Origin: Treponema sp.
GTDB taxonomy: Bacteria > Spirochaetota > Spirochaetia > Treponematales > Breznakiellaceae
Length of the DNA: 54,913 nt
Assembly (NCBI GenBank): GCA_009784975.1
Contig: WQXG01000012.1
Location: 1-54,913, forward strand
Direction of reading: 5' to 3'
Under the pieces are notes generated by a model. That model was not told the origin of the DNA and searched no databases. It saw nothing but the letters and a program-made list of their open reading frames with translations. Of the stretch, positions 34,330 to 43,298 are shown one piece after another. The translations under genes and the position numbers were made by a program. Position 1 is the first letter of the stretch. Every line of letters starts with the position of its first letter.

Positions 34330-34358
34330 AGTATATAAAATAGAGGGTGTTTTGTCAA
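34330..34358 (-). promoter_or_regulatory. Promoter of the DUF4143 ATPase gene, predicted leaderless
   Basis: Minus strand: ttgaca (34358-34353), exactly 17 bases, tatact (34335-34330). The initiator ATG (34322) is 7 bases after the -10, where transcription itself should begin, so the message would have almost no leader. Confidence 0.75.
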
Positions 34359-34426
34359 TAAAATAGAGGCTGTTTTCCATATAAAATAGAGGAAAAAAAA
34401 CCGGTAAAATAGAGGGGGTGATGTCC
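34335..34426. repeat. Four direct repeats with exact 23-base period, likely operator
   Basis: ataaaatagagg begins at 34335, 34358 and 34381, and gtaaaatagagg at 34404. The period is 23 throughout; units 1 and 2 also share tgtttt. The first lies in the spacer of the promoter above and the second overlaps its -35, so a bound protein would block transcription. This suggests a repressor, possibly the ATPase itself or another factor. Confidence 0.8.
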
Positions 34427-34474
34427 GGCATTGTTTCTAATACCTTATCTGGTATATACTTACAAGGAGTTTTT

Positions 34475-35500
34475 ATGCAACAGACAGTATTCGGTAAAAC
34501 CGGACTTACAGTAAGCCGCACAGGATTCGGCTGCATTCCCATTCAGCGTATTCCATTCGGGGAAAGTACCGCAATGCTTAAGCATGCGTATGATCACGGC
34601 GTTACTTTATATGATACTGCAAATTCATACACAACCAGCGAAGAACGATTGGGCATTGCTCTTCATGATGTGCGTCATAATATTGTGATATGCACAAAAT
34701 CATCCCCGCTTTCTGCGGAAAAAATCACGGCAAATATCGATAACAGTTTAAAAATGCTAAAAACCGATTATATCGATATTTTTCAGGTGCATAATCCTCC
34801 GTTTGTACCGCGTCCGGATGGAGAGGACGGTATCTATAATTGTCTTTTAAAAGCAAAAGCGCAGGGAAAAATCCGGCACATCGGTATAACATCACACAGT
34901 AAAGATCGGGCTAAAGAATCGATATTATCGGGTCTTTACGATACTTTGCAGTATCCATTATCTTATCTGTCCTCCGATGACGAGCTCCTCCTTGTTGATC
35001 TTTGCCGTGAACACAATATTGGTTATCTTGCAATGAAAGGTTTATGCGGCGGCCTTATAACCAATGCAAAAGCCGCTTTTGCGTATCTCAGGCAATTTAC
35101 TAATGTAGTTCCAATTTGGGGTATGCAAAAAATGTCCGAGCTGGAAGAATTTTTATCGTACGAAAATGACCCCCCGCCGTTTGACAATGTTATGCAAAGC
35201 GCTATAGAAGCCGATAAAAAAGAACTAGGCGGTAATTTCTGCCGATGCTGCGGATACTGTCTGCCCTGTCCTGCCGGCATTCCAATCAACAATGCAGCGC
35301 GCATTACATTTTTACTTGGCAGGGCAGTAAAGGAACATTTTATCACACAGGAATGGCAGGACAATATGCGCAGCATCGACAACTGCACAAACTGCGGACA
35401 TTGCACCAAACATTGCCCTTTCCCGCTGGATGTACCGGCACTGCTAAAGCAGCAGCAGAGGGAGTATTTTAGGATAGTGGAAAATATTTTGCGCAAGTAA
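34475..35500 (+). CDS. Aldo/keto reductase with C-terminal ferredoxin-like domain
   Basis: 341 residues from the ATG at 34475, chosen because AAGGAG lies 5 bases upstream (an ATG at 34418 in the repeat array is too early). Residues 1-250 are an AKR barrel: GFGCIPIQRIP, Asp and Tyr in LYDTANSYTTSEERLG, and Lys in ICTKSS. The C-terminal 80 residues have two cluster motifs, CRCCGYCLPCPAGI and CTNCGHCTKHCPFPLDV, typical of the ferredoxin-containing AKRs of anaerobes. It probably moves electrons between NAD(P)H, ferredoxin and a carbonyl substrate; the substrate is unknown. Confidence 0.85.
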   Translation: MQQTVFGKTGLTVSRTGFGCIPIQRIPFGESTAMLKHAYDHGVTLYDTANSYTTSEERLGIALHDVRHNIVICTKSSPLSAEKITANIDNSLKMLKTDYIDIFQVHNPPFVPRPDGEDGIYNCLLKAKAQGKIRHIGITSHSKDRAKESILSGLYDTLQYPLSYLSSDDELLLVDLCREHNIGYLAMKGLCGGLITNAKAAFAYLRQFTNVVPIWGMQKMSELEEFLSYENDPPPFDNVMQSAIEADKKELGGNFCRCCGYCLPCPAGIPINNAARITFLLGRAVKEHFITQEWQDNMRSIDNCTNCGHCTKHCPFPLDVPALLKQQQREYFRIVENILRK

Positions 35501-35511
35501 CGGAGGAATAA

Positions 35512-35973
35512 ATGGAAAATATTTTATTTTTTGAGACAATGACACAGCCCAAGGGGTTCCTGAGTATAATACCGGTTATTATTTTAATAATTCTTGTAAT
35601 GGTTTTAATTGGTTTAATTATAGGATACTTATATTCTATGAAACATACAGGTATTTTAATAAAAAACAATGATGTAATAATAAAAACATTTCTTTACAGC
35701 AGAAAAATACCAATAAGCGATATTTTAATAAATGATATTCAAACAATAAATTTAAATCAAAATAATGAATATAATGTTTTAATCAGAACAAATGGAATAG
35801 GGTTACCGAATTTTTATTTAGGCTGGATGAAATTAAAAAATGGCAAAAGAGCATTGGTATATTTAACAAATAAAGAAAATGTCTTATTAATGCCAACCAG
35901 GGATTTTGTAGTACTATTCAGTATGCAAAACTCAGAAGAATTTATTAGAAAAATTAATGAATTAAAACAATAA
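35512..35973 (+). CDS. Small membrane-anchored protein of unknown function
   Basis: 153 residues, A/T-rich, start supported by GGAGGA. One or two membrane segments at about 18-44 (SIIPVIILIILVMVLIGLII), then a beta-rich domain (KHTGILIKNNDVIIKTFLYSRKIPISDI ... NFYLGWMKLKNGKRALVYL) that resembles the bacterial PH-like domain in pattern. It follows the reductase by 11 bases and precedes another A/T-rich unknown by 1 base, so it is likely in one transcript with them. Confidence 0.65.
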   Translation: MENILFFETMTQPKGFLSIIPVIILIILVMVLIGLIIGYLYSMKHTGILIKNNDVIIKTFLYSRKIPISDILINDIQTINLNQNNEYNVLIRTNGIGLPNFYLGWMKLKNGKRALVYLTNKENVLLMPTRDFVVLFSMQNSEEFIRKINELKQ

Positions 35974-35974
35974 T

Positions 35975-36334
35975 ATGAATAAATCTGAATATATAAAGCA
36001 AGATTATGTTTATTATAAATTGGGTATAAAATACTATAAAAACATTCATCCAAATTATTTTTACAAAAGAAACCCGGATACAACATTTGAAACAAAGTCT
36101 AACGAAGAATTATCAAATGTTTTTAATAAAATATATGTATCATTTAAATTATCTGAATATTATTTTAACAGGGTAATAAATGAATATCCAGAATCATTAT
36201 ATGCAGAAGATGCAAAAGAAAAAATAAAACTGCTTGAAAAATTAACTAAAAGTTATAAAAACATAATCCTGAAAGAAAATAAAATTGTAAATAACGGAAA
36301 ATTCATGAAAGAAATGGGATTAAAGCTAATGTAA
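35975..36334 (+). CDS. Small helical protein, TPR-like
   Basis: 119 residues, Lys/Tyr/Asn-rich and A/T-rich. SEYYFNRVINEYPESLYAEDAKEKIKLLEKL has the 'F..vi..yP.S.ya..A...i..l' pattern of TPR-type repeats in outer-membrane assembly and cell-division proteins (YfiO/YbgF style). No signal peptide. It starts 1 base after the previous stop with no separate ribosome site, suggesting coupling. Function unknown. Confidence 0.55.
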   Translation: MNKSEYIKQDYVYYKLGIKYYKNIHPNYFYKRNPDTTFETKSNEELSNVFNKIYVSFKLSEYYFNRVINEYPESLYAEDAKEKIKLLEKLTKSYKNIILKENKIVNNGKFMKEMGLKLM

Positions 36335-36408
36335 AAATGACCCGAAATAAACTAATATCAAAATAATTCTTCTTTACAAAACCAATTCTTTCTGATATAA
36401 TTTTAAAC

Positions 36409-37053
36409 ATGATAACCTTTGGAATTTATTGTTTTACCGGATTGGTCAATCTGGTGTGCGCCCTCTTTTTTAAAGAGACTTTGCGGATAATCACAAAATG
36501 CTGTCTTATGCCGGCATTGCTTCTTTTTTACATTGTTGCGGCAGGAGAGAATGTATTTTTCCCGGTAATTGCCGCCATCATCTTTAGCTGGGCTGGCGAT
36601 GTATTTCTTGTCAAAAAAGAAAAACCCCTCTTTTTCAGATTAGGATTAGCAGCGTTTCTGATAGGTCATATTTTTTATATTATTGCCTTTATTATCCTTG
36701 CAGGAAGCATCAATAACTTAACACTGATCATTTCCGTTGGCATCGCTATTCCCGTAACAATTATTCTCTTAAAAATGCTGAATGCTCCAAAGCCAATGAA
36801 AATTCCGGTTGCTGTCTATGCCATAGTGATAATGCTGATGAGTATATTCGCACTTCAGCTAATGCTTGCCAAACCCGGCTTTTCAGGGATTCTTGTTTTT
36901 GCATCAAGTATAGTATTTCTTTTTTCTGATTCATTCATGGCGTATCTTCTCTTTAACGGAAAACCAAAACATTTCAATTTTATTACAATGCTGCCCTATA
37001 TCATCGCCCAGGGAGGCATTATCATGGGTTTAGCTTTAGGGTTCGGAATATAA
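36409..37053 (+). CDS. YhhN/TMEM86-family membrane protein (lysoplasmalogenase-like)
   Basis: 214 residues, about eight membrane helices. Family motifs: KCCLMPALLLFY near 30, FSWAGDVFLVKKE near 60, FRLGLAAFLIGHIFYI near 80, and FLFSDSFMAYLLF near 175 with the conserved Ser-Asp. Animal relatives hydrolyse lysoplasmalogens; anaerobic bacteria also make plasmalogens, so a lipid hydrolase role is possible but not shown. It is monocistronic, ending at a palindrome-dense gap. Confidence 0.75.
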   Translation: MITFGIYCFTGLVNLVCALFFKETLRIITKCCLMPALLLFYIVAAGENVFFPVIAAIIFSWAGDVFLVKKEKPLFFRLGLAAFLIGHIFYIIAFIILAGSINNLTLIISVGIAIPVTIILLKMLNAPKPMKIPVAVYAIVIMLMSIFALQLMLAKPGFSGILVFASSIVFLFSDSFMAYLLFNGKPKHFNFITMLPYIIAQGGIIMGLALGFGI

Positions 37054-37061
37054 TTGTAGCT

Positions 37062-37397
37062 ATCCAAGCGGAAACGCCGAAGGCGAAACAGCGCCAAAGC
37101 CACCCAGGCGGTAACGCCAAAGGCGGCAACCGCCCGCAAATGGCGGTTTACGACGTCTGACCACCTTAGTGGTCAGATGTACAGGCGGTAACGCCGAAGG
37201 CGGCAACCCCTCTCTATGGCGGTTTACGACGTTTCGCCGCAGGCGAAATGTAAGAGCGGCTGGTGCCGTAAGGCGCCCATGCCGCTCCGTAAACCGCTGC
37301 GCTAGGCGATGGTTTTAAATGACCGCCTTGCGGGCATTTAAAAATGTCGCTTAGCGCGCTGATAAGCGACGTTTCACCTGCGGTGAAATGTCGTTTA
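37062..37397. repeat. Palindrome-dense repeat block of about 335 bases
   Basis: No gene. Two direct units, caggcggtaacgcc(a/g)aaggcgg at 37105 and 37182 and atggcggtttacgacgt at 37140 and 37216, are spaced 76-77 bases. After gacgt each copy carries a different perfect hairpin: ctgaccac/gtggtcag and ttcgcc/ggcgaa. A third, at 37370-37390, is ttcacc/ggtgaa inside a longer palindrome starting gataagcgacgt. Each hairpin is followed by atgt. Another palindrome is ttttaaatg/catttaaaa near 37313-37343. It lies between convergent genes. Confidence 0.75.
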
Positions 37398-37601
37398 TCA
37401 GTCCTTTATGTTATATTTCTTCCTAAACCGTTCAATCCTCCCCGCCGTATCAACAAGCTTTTGCTTGCCGGTAAAGAAGGGGTGGCAGGAAGAGCAAATT
37501 TCTACCTTTATATCCTTGGTGGTGGAGCGGGTTTCGATAATATTACCGCACGCGCAGGTGATTTTTGTCATTTCGTACTTGGGATGAATTCCGTTTCTCA
37601 T
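37398..37601 (-). CDS. rpmE: 50S ribosomal protein L31
   Basis: 67 residues, zinc-binding form: CACG and [28 protein letters not shown], the hallmark end of L31. GGAGG precedes the ATG. It is downstream of rho on the same strand, 58 bases away, with only a small hairpin (ataagcgt/acgcttat at 37631-37648) lacking a T-run between them, so it is probably co-transcribed. Confidence 0.95.
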   Translation of the reverse strand: MRNGIHPKYEMTKITCACGNIIETRSTTKDIKVEICSSCHPFFTGKQKLVDTAGRIERFRKKYNIKD

Positions 37602-37659
37602 ATATCCTCCAAAAATTGTCCAACTCCTAAATAAGCGTTTACGCTTATAGGTTTAAGGA

Positions 37660-39219
37660 CTAATCCATGCCGCCTGTACCGGTGTTCATGGATCTTAAGA
37701 ATGCTTCATTATTCTTGCTTTTTTTCATTTTGTCAACTAGCAGTTCAATCATGGCAACATCGTCCATATCGTTGATTGCCTTGCGCAGCAGCCAAATTCT
37801 CTGGATTTCGTCTTCGGAAAGGAGAAGTTCTTCCTTTCTGGTGCCGGATCTCTTAATATTGATAGCCGGGTATACACGGCGGTCAGAAATACGCCTGTCC
37901 AGGTTAATTTCCATATTGCCGGTACCTTTAAATTCTTCAAAAATTACTTCGTCCATACGGCTGCCGGTTTCCACGAGAGCGGTAGAAATGATGGTAAGAC
38001 TGCCGCCTTCCTCGATATTGCGGGCTGCTCCAAAGAAACGTTTAGGCTTGTGCAGGGCATTGGAATCGACGCCGCCGGAGAGGATTTTCCCTGATGTAGG
38101 GACAGTCTGATTATAAGCGCGTGCAAGACGGGTGATGGAGTCCAAAAGGATAACAACATCTCTTTTATGTTCCACAAGACGCTTGGCTTTTTCCAAAACC
38201 ATCTCGGTAACCTGAACATGGCGTGTAGCCTGTTCGTCAAAGGTGGAGGAAATTACTTCCGCGCGTACAGTGCGTTCCATATCGGTAACTTCTTCGGGGC
38301 GCTCATCAATGAGCAGGACGATAAGGTAAACTTCCGGATGATTTTTTGTGATAGCGTTTGCAATTCTCTGCATCATGATGGTTTTACCGGTTCTGGGCGG
38401 CGCTACGATAAGCGAACGCTGACCTTTGCCGATAGGGCAAAACAGATTGATGATTCTTTCGCTGACGCCTTCTGTAGCGGTTTCCAGATCGAGCTTGTGG
38501 TTTGGATACAACGGAGTAAGATTGTCAAAGGGGATACGGTTTTGAGCGACAGTAGGATCATCGTAATTGACAGTTTCTACTCTTAGCATTGCAAAAAAAC
38601 GCTCGCCTTCTTTTGGGCTGCGTATCTGGCCGTACACCGTATCGCCGGTTTTAAGCGCAAAGAGCCGGATTTGGCTGGGGCTGATATAGATATCATCGGG
38701 ACCCGGTAAATATGAATTCTGCGGGCTGCGCAGAAACCCGTAACTGTCCGGAAGGATTTCCAGAGAGCCGTAGGCATAAATGATACCGCCCCTTTCTGTA
38801 TGCGCTTTAAGAATAGCAAAAACGATTTCCTGTTTTTTAAGAACAACCATGTCATCATGGGTAATATTGTAACTTGTGGCAAGCTCGCGTAAATCTTTCA
38901 TATTAAGCCTGATCAGTTCATTGATGGTAAGACGCGGCTTGCTGTTATCCTGATCCTGACGGGGAGTAGGTTTACCGTACAGATACGGCATGGAAGGCAA
39001 TTTGGGAATAGCCGATAGATTTTCGGATATGCCTTCATCTGCCGATTCGCCGTTTGAATCCCGATCAGTTCTTTTGCCTCTTACGATAACACGGCCCTGT
39101 TTATCGCCGTTTGAGGAGTTATCTCCTTCGTTCTCGGCTGCCGGATTATCCGCGTTTTCGCTTGGGGGGATCCCCGGATCGCTTATTTCTGTTTTTTTAC
39201 TTTTTCGAATGATTGCCAT
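37660..39219 (-). CDS. rho: Transcription termination factor Rho
   Basis: 519 residues from the ATG at 39219, preferred over one 9 bases upstream because AGGTGG lies 5 bases before it. The first ~95 residues are a charged, disordered insert ([20 protein letters not shown]), common in Rho of several phyla. Then come the Rho N-domain ([23 protein letters not shown]), RNA-binding cold-shock fold ([22 protein letters not shown]) and ATPase with [23 protein letters not shown] and the Q-loop/R-loop region [22 protein letters not shown] ring helicase that ends transcription; length is above the E. coli form only by the insert. Confidence 0.96.
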   Translation of the reverse strand: MAIIRKSKKTEISDPGIPPSENADNPAAENEGDNSSNGDKQGRVIVRGKRTDRDSNGESADEGISENLSAIPKLPSMPYLYGKPTPRQDQDNSKPRLTINELIRLNMKDLRELATSYNITHDDMVVLKKQEIVFAILKAHTERGGIIYAYGSLEILPDSYGFLRSPQNSYLPGPDDIYISPSQIRLFALKTGDTVYGQIRSPKEGERFFAMLRVETVNYDDPTVAQNRIPFDNLTPLYPNHKLDLETATEGVSERIINLFCPIGKGQRSLIVAPPRTGKTIMMQRIANAITKNHPEVYLIVLLIDERPEEVTDMERTVRAEVISSTFDEQATRHVQVTEMVLEKAKRLVEHKRDVVILLDSITRLARAYNQTVPTSGKILSGGVDSNALHKPKRFFGAARNIEEGGSLTIISTALVETGSRMDEVIFEEFKGTGNMEINLDRRISDRRVYPAINIKRSGTRKEELLLSEDEIQRIWLLRKAINDMDDVAMIELLVDKMKKSKNNEAFLRSMNTGTGGMD

Positions 39220-39324
39220 TTTAACCACCTATTGGATTGTCTTTCCCGTACAGAAGGGTGACAGATTTTACCAGTTTTTTTATTTTAATTTGATTCATGA
39301 TACGACAGCCAGGATACTCCTACT

Positions 39325-39879
39325 CTATATATTTTTTTTATTTATGTCAAGTCCCTTGTCATAAATTGTTTTGACATAAATGTCTTGACATAATTGTCCC
39401 AGCATTTCAAGTACCGCAATTGCTGCGCTGATACGGACGGCATTTCTGGAGCCCGTAAAATGAAATTCCCTTGCAGAAATTTCCCCGTTTTGCACGGCTA
39501 TAGCAGCCCAGACAGTCCCTCCGCGTACCCTGCCGTCGCCTTCCGGTTCCGCAAGACCTGTAATGGCAGCAGAAAAATCAGCGCCGCTTTTTTGCAATGC
39601 GCTTTTAGCCATAGAAACGGCTGTTTCACGGCTTACAAGACCGTATGCCGTAAGCTCATCGTTGTCCAGTCCAAGCATTTTTATTTTTGCTTCCTGCATA
39701 TAACATACATAGGAGCCCCACAATACGCCGGAAGCGCCTTTGGTATTTGCAAGTAATCCTGATACAAGCCCTGCGGTGCAGGATTCAGATAAGGCAAGCG
39801 TAAGTGAAAGGCTTTTTAGCTTTTCCATTACTTCTTCCGCCGTTTTTTGGGCTGTAAGCTCCAGATCACATTCTAACAT
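39325..39879 (-). CDS. pncC: CinA C-terminal-type nicotinamide-nucleotide amidase
   Basis: 184 residues; only the C-terminal CinA domain: SESCTAGLVSGLLANTKGASGVLWGSYVCY, GLVSRETAVSMAKSALQKSGADFSAAITGLAEPEGDG and GTVWAAI. By family it deamidates nicotinamide mononucleotide in NAD recycling. Its start overlaps the bactofilin gene by 14 bases, so it ends the HU-lnt-regulator-bactofilin operon. The catalytic Ser in SESC is present. Confidence 0.85.
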   Translation of the reverse strand: MLECDLELTAQKTAEEVMEKLKSLSLTLALSESCTAGLVSGLLANTKGASGVLWGSYVCYMQEAKIKMLGLDNDELTAYGLVSRETAVSMAKSALQKSGADFSAAITGLAEPEGDGRVRGGTVWAAIAVQNGEISAREFHFTGSRNAVRISAAIAVLEMLGQLCQDIYVKTIYDKGLDINKKNI

Positions 39880-40294
39880 TTGTCCGCTGTAAATCCGCTT
39901 TTATTTCTTCCGTTGGACGGTGAAAAATTTCTATATCTTTTTCTATGTTGGTCATTTTGCATTTGCCTTCAAAAAGAACGCCGTCTGCAATACGCAAATG
40001 CGCGGCGCTTACGTCCCCTTGAACTTTTGCTCCGCTCATCATATCAACCTTGTTTACCGCATGTACAGTGCCGGAAATACTTCCAAAAACAGTCAGGGAA
40101 CCTACCGTTATATGATCTGCTTCTACAACGGCTTCCTTATCTACGATAAGATCTCCCCCCGCTTCTATCGTTCCCCTGAACACTCCCTGAATGCGCAATG
40201 TAGTTTCGAATTTTAGTATACCGGTGAAACTGGTAGTCTTACCCAAAACTACAACTTCATTTTTATCTTTCTTTTTTCCATCCCGTTTGGGCAT
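39866..40294 (-). CDS. Bactofilin
   Basis: 142 residues of short beta-helix repeats (TSFTGILKFETTLRIQGVFRGTIEAGGDLIVDKEAVVEADHITVG, ... GSISGTVHAVNKVDMMSGAKVQGDVSAAHLRI), the pattern of the polymer-forming cytoskeletal DUF583 family. Short charged ends. In spirochaetes bactofilins can influence cell shape and motility. It lies 14 bases after the response regulator and overlaps cinA. Confidence 0.9.
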   Translation of the reverse strand: MPKRDGKKKDKNEVVVLGKTTSFTGILKFETTLRIQGVFRGTIEAGGDLIVDKEAVVEADHITVGSLTVFGSISGTVHAVNKVDMMSGAKVQGDVSAAHLRIADGVLFEGKCKMTNIEKDIEIFHRPTEEIKADLQRTNVRM

Positions 40295-40308
40295 TACGTC
40301 CTCTTTTT

Positions 40309-41019
40309 TTATTGTTCCTGATGCAATAATTTTCGTATTTGGCTTTCCAGAACAGGAAGCCCTATCTCGTCCTTTTTAAGATTATCCCATTCATTTATGG
40401 TTTTTTCAATCCTTGCGTCAAGGGCTGCTATATGTTTACGTACCGACAGTATCTTTTCGCTTGCAGGTTTTATCTGGTTCATAAGAGATTCGCTGTGCGA
40501 GGCATTTTCGCAAATCAATGTAATTGCCTTGTCAAGATCGTCTATACTTCTTATAAAAACAGACAGATTTTCCTTTAAATCCTCGTTTAATTCTTCCGCA
40601 AGAGCAAGGCGGGTTTCCCGTACCTTTATCTGATCCAGCAATGCCCGATTGCGTAAAACCGCGTTTATTCTTGCCAGCACTTCGGTAAAATTAAAAGGTT
40701 TTGTTATATAGTCGTCGATACCTGCTTCAAAGCCCGCTACCTTGTCTTTTACATCATCAAGAGCTGACAGCATAATGATGGAAATATCGCTGTAATCCGG
40801 ATCTTTTTTTAAAACTTTTGTTATTTCGCGGCCGGTCATACCGGGCATGATATTGTCAAGAATTATAAGGTCAGGATGGAATTTTTTTACTTTTTCCAGG
40901 ACATCAGGACCATTATCGCATTTTTCTACCACAAAACCGAGCTTGGATAACATTACTTCGAAAAAATCCAGATTTACGGTTTCGTCATCGGCAATAAGTA
41001 TCTTTTTTTGGGCATTCAT
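40309..41019 (-). CDS. Response regulator with coiled-coil output region
   Basis: 236 residues from the ATG at 41019, which overlaps the lnt stop (ATGA). Receiver domain 1-125: ILIADDE with acidic pocket, phospho-Asp55 in LIILDNIMPG, the Ser of IIMLSALDD and Lys of ITKPF. The remaining ~110 residues are helical, with coiled-coil character (IKVRETRLALAEELNEDLKENLS...) and no HTH or enzyme domain, so it acts through protein contacts. No histidine kinase is adjacent. Confidence 0.85.
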   Translation of the reverse strand: MNAQKKILIADDETVNLDFFEVMLSKLGFVVEKCDNGPDVLEKVKKFHPDLIILDNIMPGMTGREITKVLKKDPDYSDISIIMLSALDDVKDKVAGFEAGIDDYITKPFNFTEVLARINAVLRNRALLDQIKVRETRLALAEELNEDLKENLSVFIRSIDDLDKAITLICENASHSESLMNQIKPASEKILSVRKHIAALDARIEKTINEWDNLKKDEIGLPVLESQIRKLLHQEQ

Positions 41020-42689
41020 TGCGTCTGTCCCCTGTTCCTTAGTTTTCTTATTGTACACCATACTGCGCAGGAAAGCAATAATGTAACAGCCGCTAAAACA
41101 AAGAAAATACCAAGATAATCGCCGTATCGCGTATAAATTGTGTCTTTTTTTACCAGAGGTATTGTAACATTTAGCCAGGTTTCCGCGAAAGGGGGCGCTT
41201 CTGCCGTTATTCTGCCCGTTGGATCAATAGCGCAGGTTTGCCCTGAAACGGTAGATCTGACCATTGGGCGGAAATTTTCCACCGCTCTAAAGACTGCCAT
41301 GGAAAGATGCTGGTACTGCGACGGCAAACTTTTTGCCCAGGCATCATTTGTAAGGTTTACGAGGACATCGGCTCCCCTGCGGACAAAGTTTCTTGACAAG
41401 TAGCCGAAGGTATCTTCAAAACAAATAGGAGCAGAGAAGGTAAATCCGGGTCCTTCAAAAACTGTCTCTTCACTGCCTTTTTCCCAAAAATGCGTATCAG
41501 CTTTTTCCAGAGCATTGTATATCCAGGGAAATTGTTTTTTATACGGGAAATGTTCGGTAAATGGAACCAGGTGCAGTTTTCTGTAAGTTGCCGTATTAAT
41601 TCCATTTTCAAAGAGCATTGCCGCATTGTAATCGACCCGGTGTTTTTCGGATGCATCGGGATTAATCGACCTGTCCATGCGTGCATCATCGTTGCCAATC
41701 AGGAAGGGGACATCCTGTGCAGAAAGATACTCCAGAAGATCCCTTACTATAGCCCATGAAACTTGATCGTCACGGTATGTAGTATGCCAGTAGATTCGCG
41801 GGATAAATGCCGTTTCCGGCCAAACTACCAATTGCGGTTTTGGGGCGGAATCCAGCGCTTCATCGGAAAGCCGAATTAAGGTTTCCATGTCTTTGCGGTA
41901 AGCTGCGGCTACCTGCCATGAAGCGGGCGCCCGGGCTGCTTCCCACGGATCGGAATTATGCTGGATAAGCGCAATCTGCGCAGTTGGATAAGAAGAAAAA
42001 TCTTTGCCGGAAACAAATCCAAAAACAAGAACCGCCGCAAAAGCCGCCGCCCAAACAACAGCAGATACTTTTTCTTTACGAAGATAATTAAAAAACCTTT
42101 TCTTCCGTTCGTGTTGGTTCGTGTTGGTTCGTGGTAAAATTTCTTCTTGTTTTAGCGCTTCCCCAATCCAAAAAGACGGAAATGTAACAAGAGCGCTTAC
42201 GCCCCAAACGCCTGTGATACTTGCGATTTGAATTAACGGTATCATCTGCCACTGTGAATAACCCGTGATTCCGTAGGGGTAGCCCAGAAATCCTTTGGTA
42301 CGCAAATATTCATAAGCAAGCCAAATTATCCATTGGACAAGATATGAACGGTTGGGAAATAAAAGGGCAGCAAGTTTTAACAGCAGGAAAACAACAGCCA
42401 TATAAAGCAGGTATATCGTATATACGATTGTTCCTGCCAAAGGATGAAAATTTCCAAGCCAATAATTAAATAAACAATAAGTGATAAAACCATAGATTGC
42501 GCCCCAGCCTGCGCAAACCGGAAGATTATATTTACTGATAACTATAAGGATTGGGATATATGCAAACCATGCGAAAAAGGGAATGCCGCGTATAAAGACG
42601 GGATTGGGAAAAGACGCGGCAAAAAGCAATGATGCTAAAACAATAAGTCCAAAGTGTAAAAAAATTGATTTATTCTTTTTTATCATCAT
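41016..42689 (-). CDS. lnt: Apolipoprotein N-acyltransferase
   Basis: 557 residues: about seven membrane helices at 10-240, then the nitrilase-like domain. Catalytic triad Glu in VWPETAFIPR, Lys in YRKLHLVPFTEHFP, Cys in FSAPICFEDTFG. It adds the third acyl chain to lipoproteins in the inner membrane. Between helices a segment EEILPRTNTNQHERKKRFF is encoded by the genome's dispersed ttcgtg repeat (42105-42139) and is not typical of Lnt. Starts 20 bases inside the HU gene end; stop overlaps the response regulator start. Confidence 0.92.
   Translation of the reverse strand: MMIKKNKSIFLHFGLIVLASLLFAASFPNPVFIRGIPFFAWFAYIPILIVISKYNLPVCAGWGAIYGFITYCLFNYWLGNFHPLAGTIVYTIYLLYMAVVFLLLKLAALLFPNRSYLVQWIIWLAYEYLRTKGFLGYPYGITGYSQWQMIPLIQIASITGVWGVSALVTFPSFWIGEALKQEEILPRTNTNQHERKKRFFNYLRKEKVSAVVWAAAFAAVLVFGFVSGKDFSSYPTAQIALIQHNSDPWEAARAPASWQVAAAYRKDMETLIRLSDEALDSAPKPQLVVWPETAFIPRIYWHTTYRDDQVSWAIVRDLLEYLSAQDVPFLIGNDDARMDRSINPDASEKHRVDYNAAMLFENGINTATYRKLHLVPFTEHFPYKKQFPWIYNALEKADTHFWEKGSEETVFEGPGFTFSAPICFEDTFGYLSRNFVRRGADVLVNLTNDAWAKSLPSQYQHLSMAVFRAVENFRPMVRSTVSGQTCAIDPTGRITAEAPPFAETWLNVTIPLVKKDTIYTRYGDYLGIFFVLAAVTLLLSCAVWCTIRKLRNRGQTQ
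42105..42139. repeat. Dispersed 'ttcgtg' repeat inside lnt
   Basis: ccgttcgtgttggttcgtgt, then tggttcgtggtaaa, the same end sequence as the intergenic repeats at 5301-5315 and 6293-6304. Here it keeps the lnt frame and codes PRTNTNQHER in a loop region. Confidence 0.75.
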
Positions 42690-42999
42690 TGATTGCCCAA
42701 ACAGCCTGTTTTAGTTCGCGGCCGGATCGGAAAACAACTATACCATGGGGATGGCTGGCGATACTTTCGCCTGTTCTTGGATTTCGCGCCCGCGCCCGCG
42801 CTTTTCGGATCTTTACGTCAAAAGAGCCAAAGCCGCGCAGTTCAATTCCCTGACGGTTCATCAGGGCTTCCTTTATTTTATCAAAAACAAGATCAATCGT
42901 ATTGCGAATCTCGCCTCGATTCATCCCGGTTTTTTCATAAAGAGCATCTATAATGTCGGCTTTTGTGATTTTTCCCGATTGACGTGAAAGGTCAGGCAT
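42670..42999 (-). CDS. HU-family DNA-binding protein
   Basis: 109 residues. KITKADIIDALYEKTGMNRGEIRNTIDLVFDKIKEAL, then GIELRGFGSFDVKIRKARARARNPRTGESI and VVFRSGRELKQAV: complete HU/IHF fold with the DNA-clasping arm RARNPRTG. It bends and compacts DNA. First gene of the lnt operon; overlaps lnt by 20 bases. Confidence 0.92.
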   Translation of the reverse strand: MPDLSRQSGKITKADIIDALYEKTGMNRGEIRNTIDLVFDKIKEALMNRQGIELRGFGSFDVKIRKARARARNPRTGESIASHPHGIVVFRSGRELKQAVWAINDDKKE

Positions 43000-43005
43000 T
43001 TTTCG

Positions 43006-43272
43006 TTATGCTTTAATACCGTTAAAATACCGTTGCATCCTCGATTTTTTTCGGGCTGCCGCATTTTTCGTTATTATTCCCTTTCCTGCGGCAGTGTCAA
43101 TTTTTTTAATCATTTCTTTTAATGCCGCTTCGGCTGCCGGGTCTTTTTTCTGTGCAAGAACAACAAATTTCTTTACGCTGGTTTTAACCGCGCTTTTTGC
43201 CGATTTGTTGCGCAGGCGGCGTTCTTCGCTTTTGCGGTGCCGTTTTTCTGCTGATTTATTTTTCTGTGCCAA
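43006..43272 (-). CDS. rpsT: 30S ribosomal protein S20
   Basis: 88 residues, very basic: [33 protein letters not shown] and [26 protein letters not shown], the full S20 pattern. GGAGG precedes the ATG. Follows a small zinc-ribbon gene by 26 bases on the same strand and is 6 bases before the HU gene. Confidence 0.95.
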   Translation of the reverse strand: MAQKNKSAEKRHRKSEERRLRNKSAKSAVKTSVKKFVVLAQKKDPAAEAALKEMIKKIDTAAGKGIITKNAAARKKSRMQRYFNGIKA

Positions 43273-43298
43273 AGGAATCCTCCATTAAATACTTATCC

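Noticed and set aside
34431-34460. ttgttt-18-tatact as promoter of the aldo/keto reductase
   Set aside because: It would start RNA inside the AAGGAG ribosome site, leaving it unusable.
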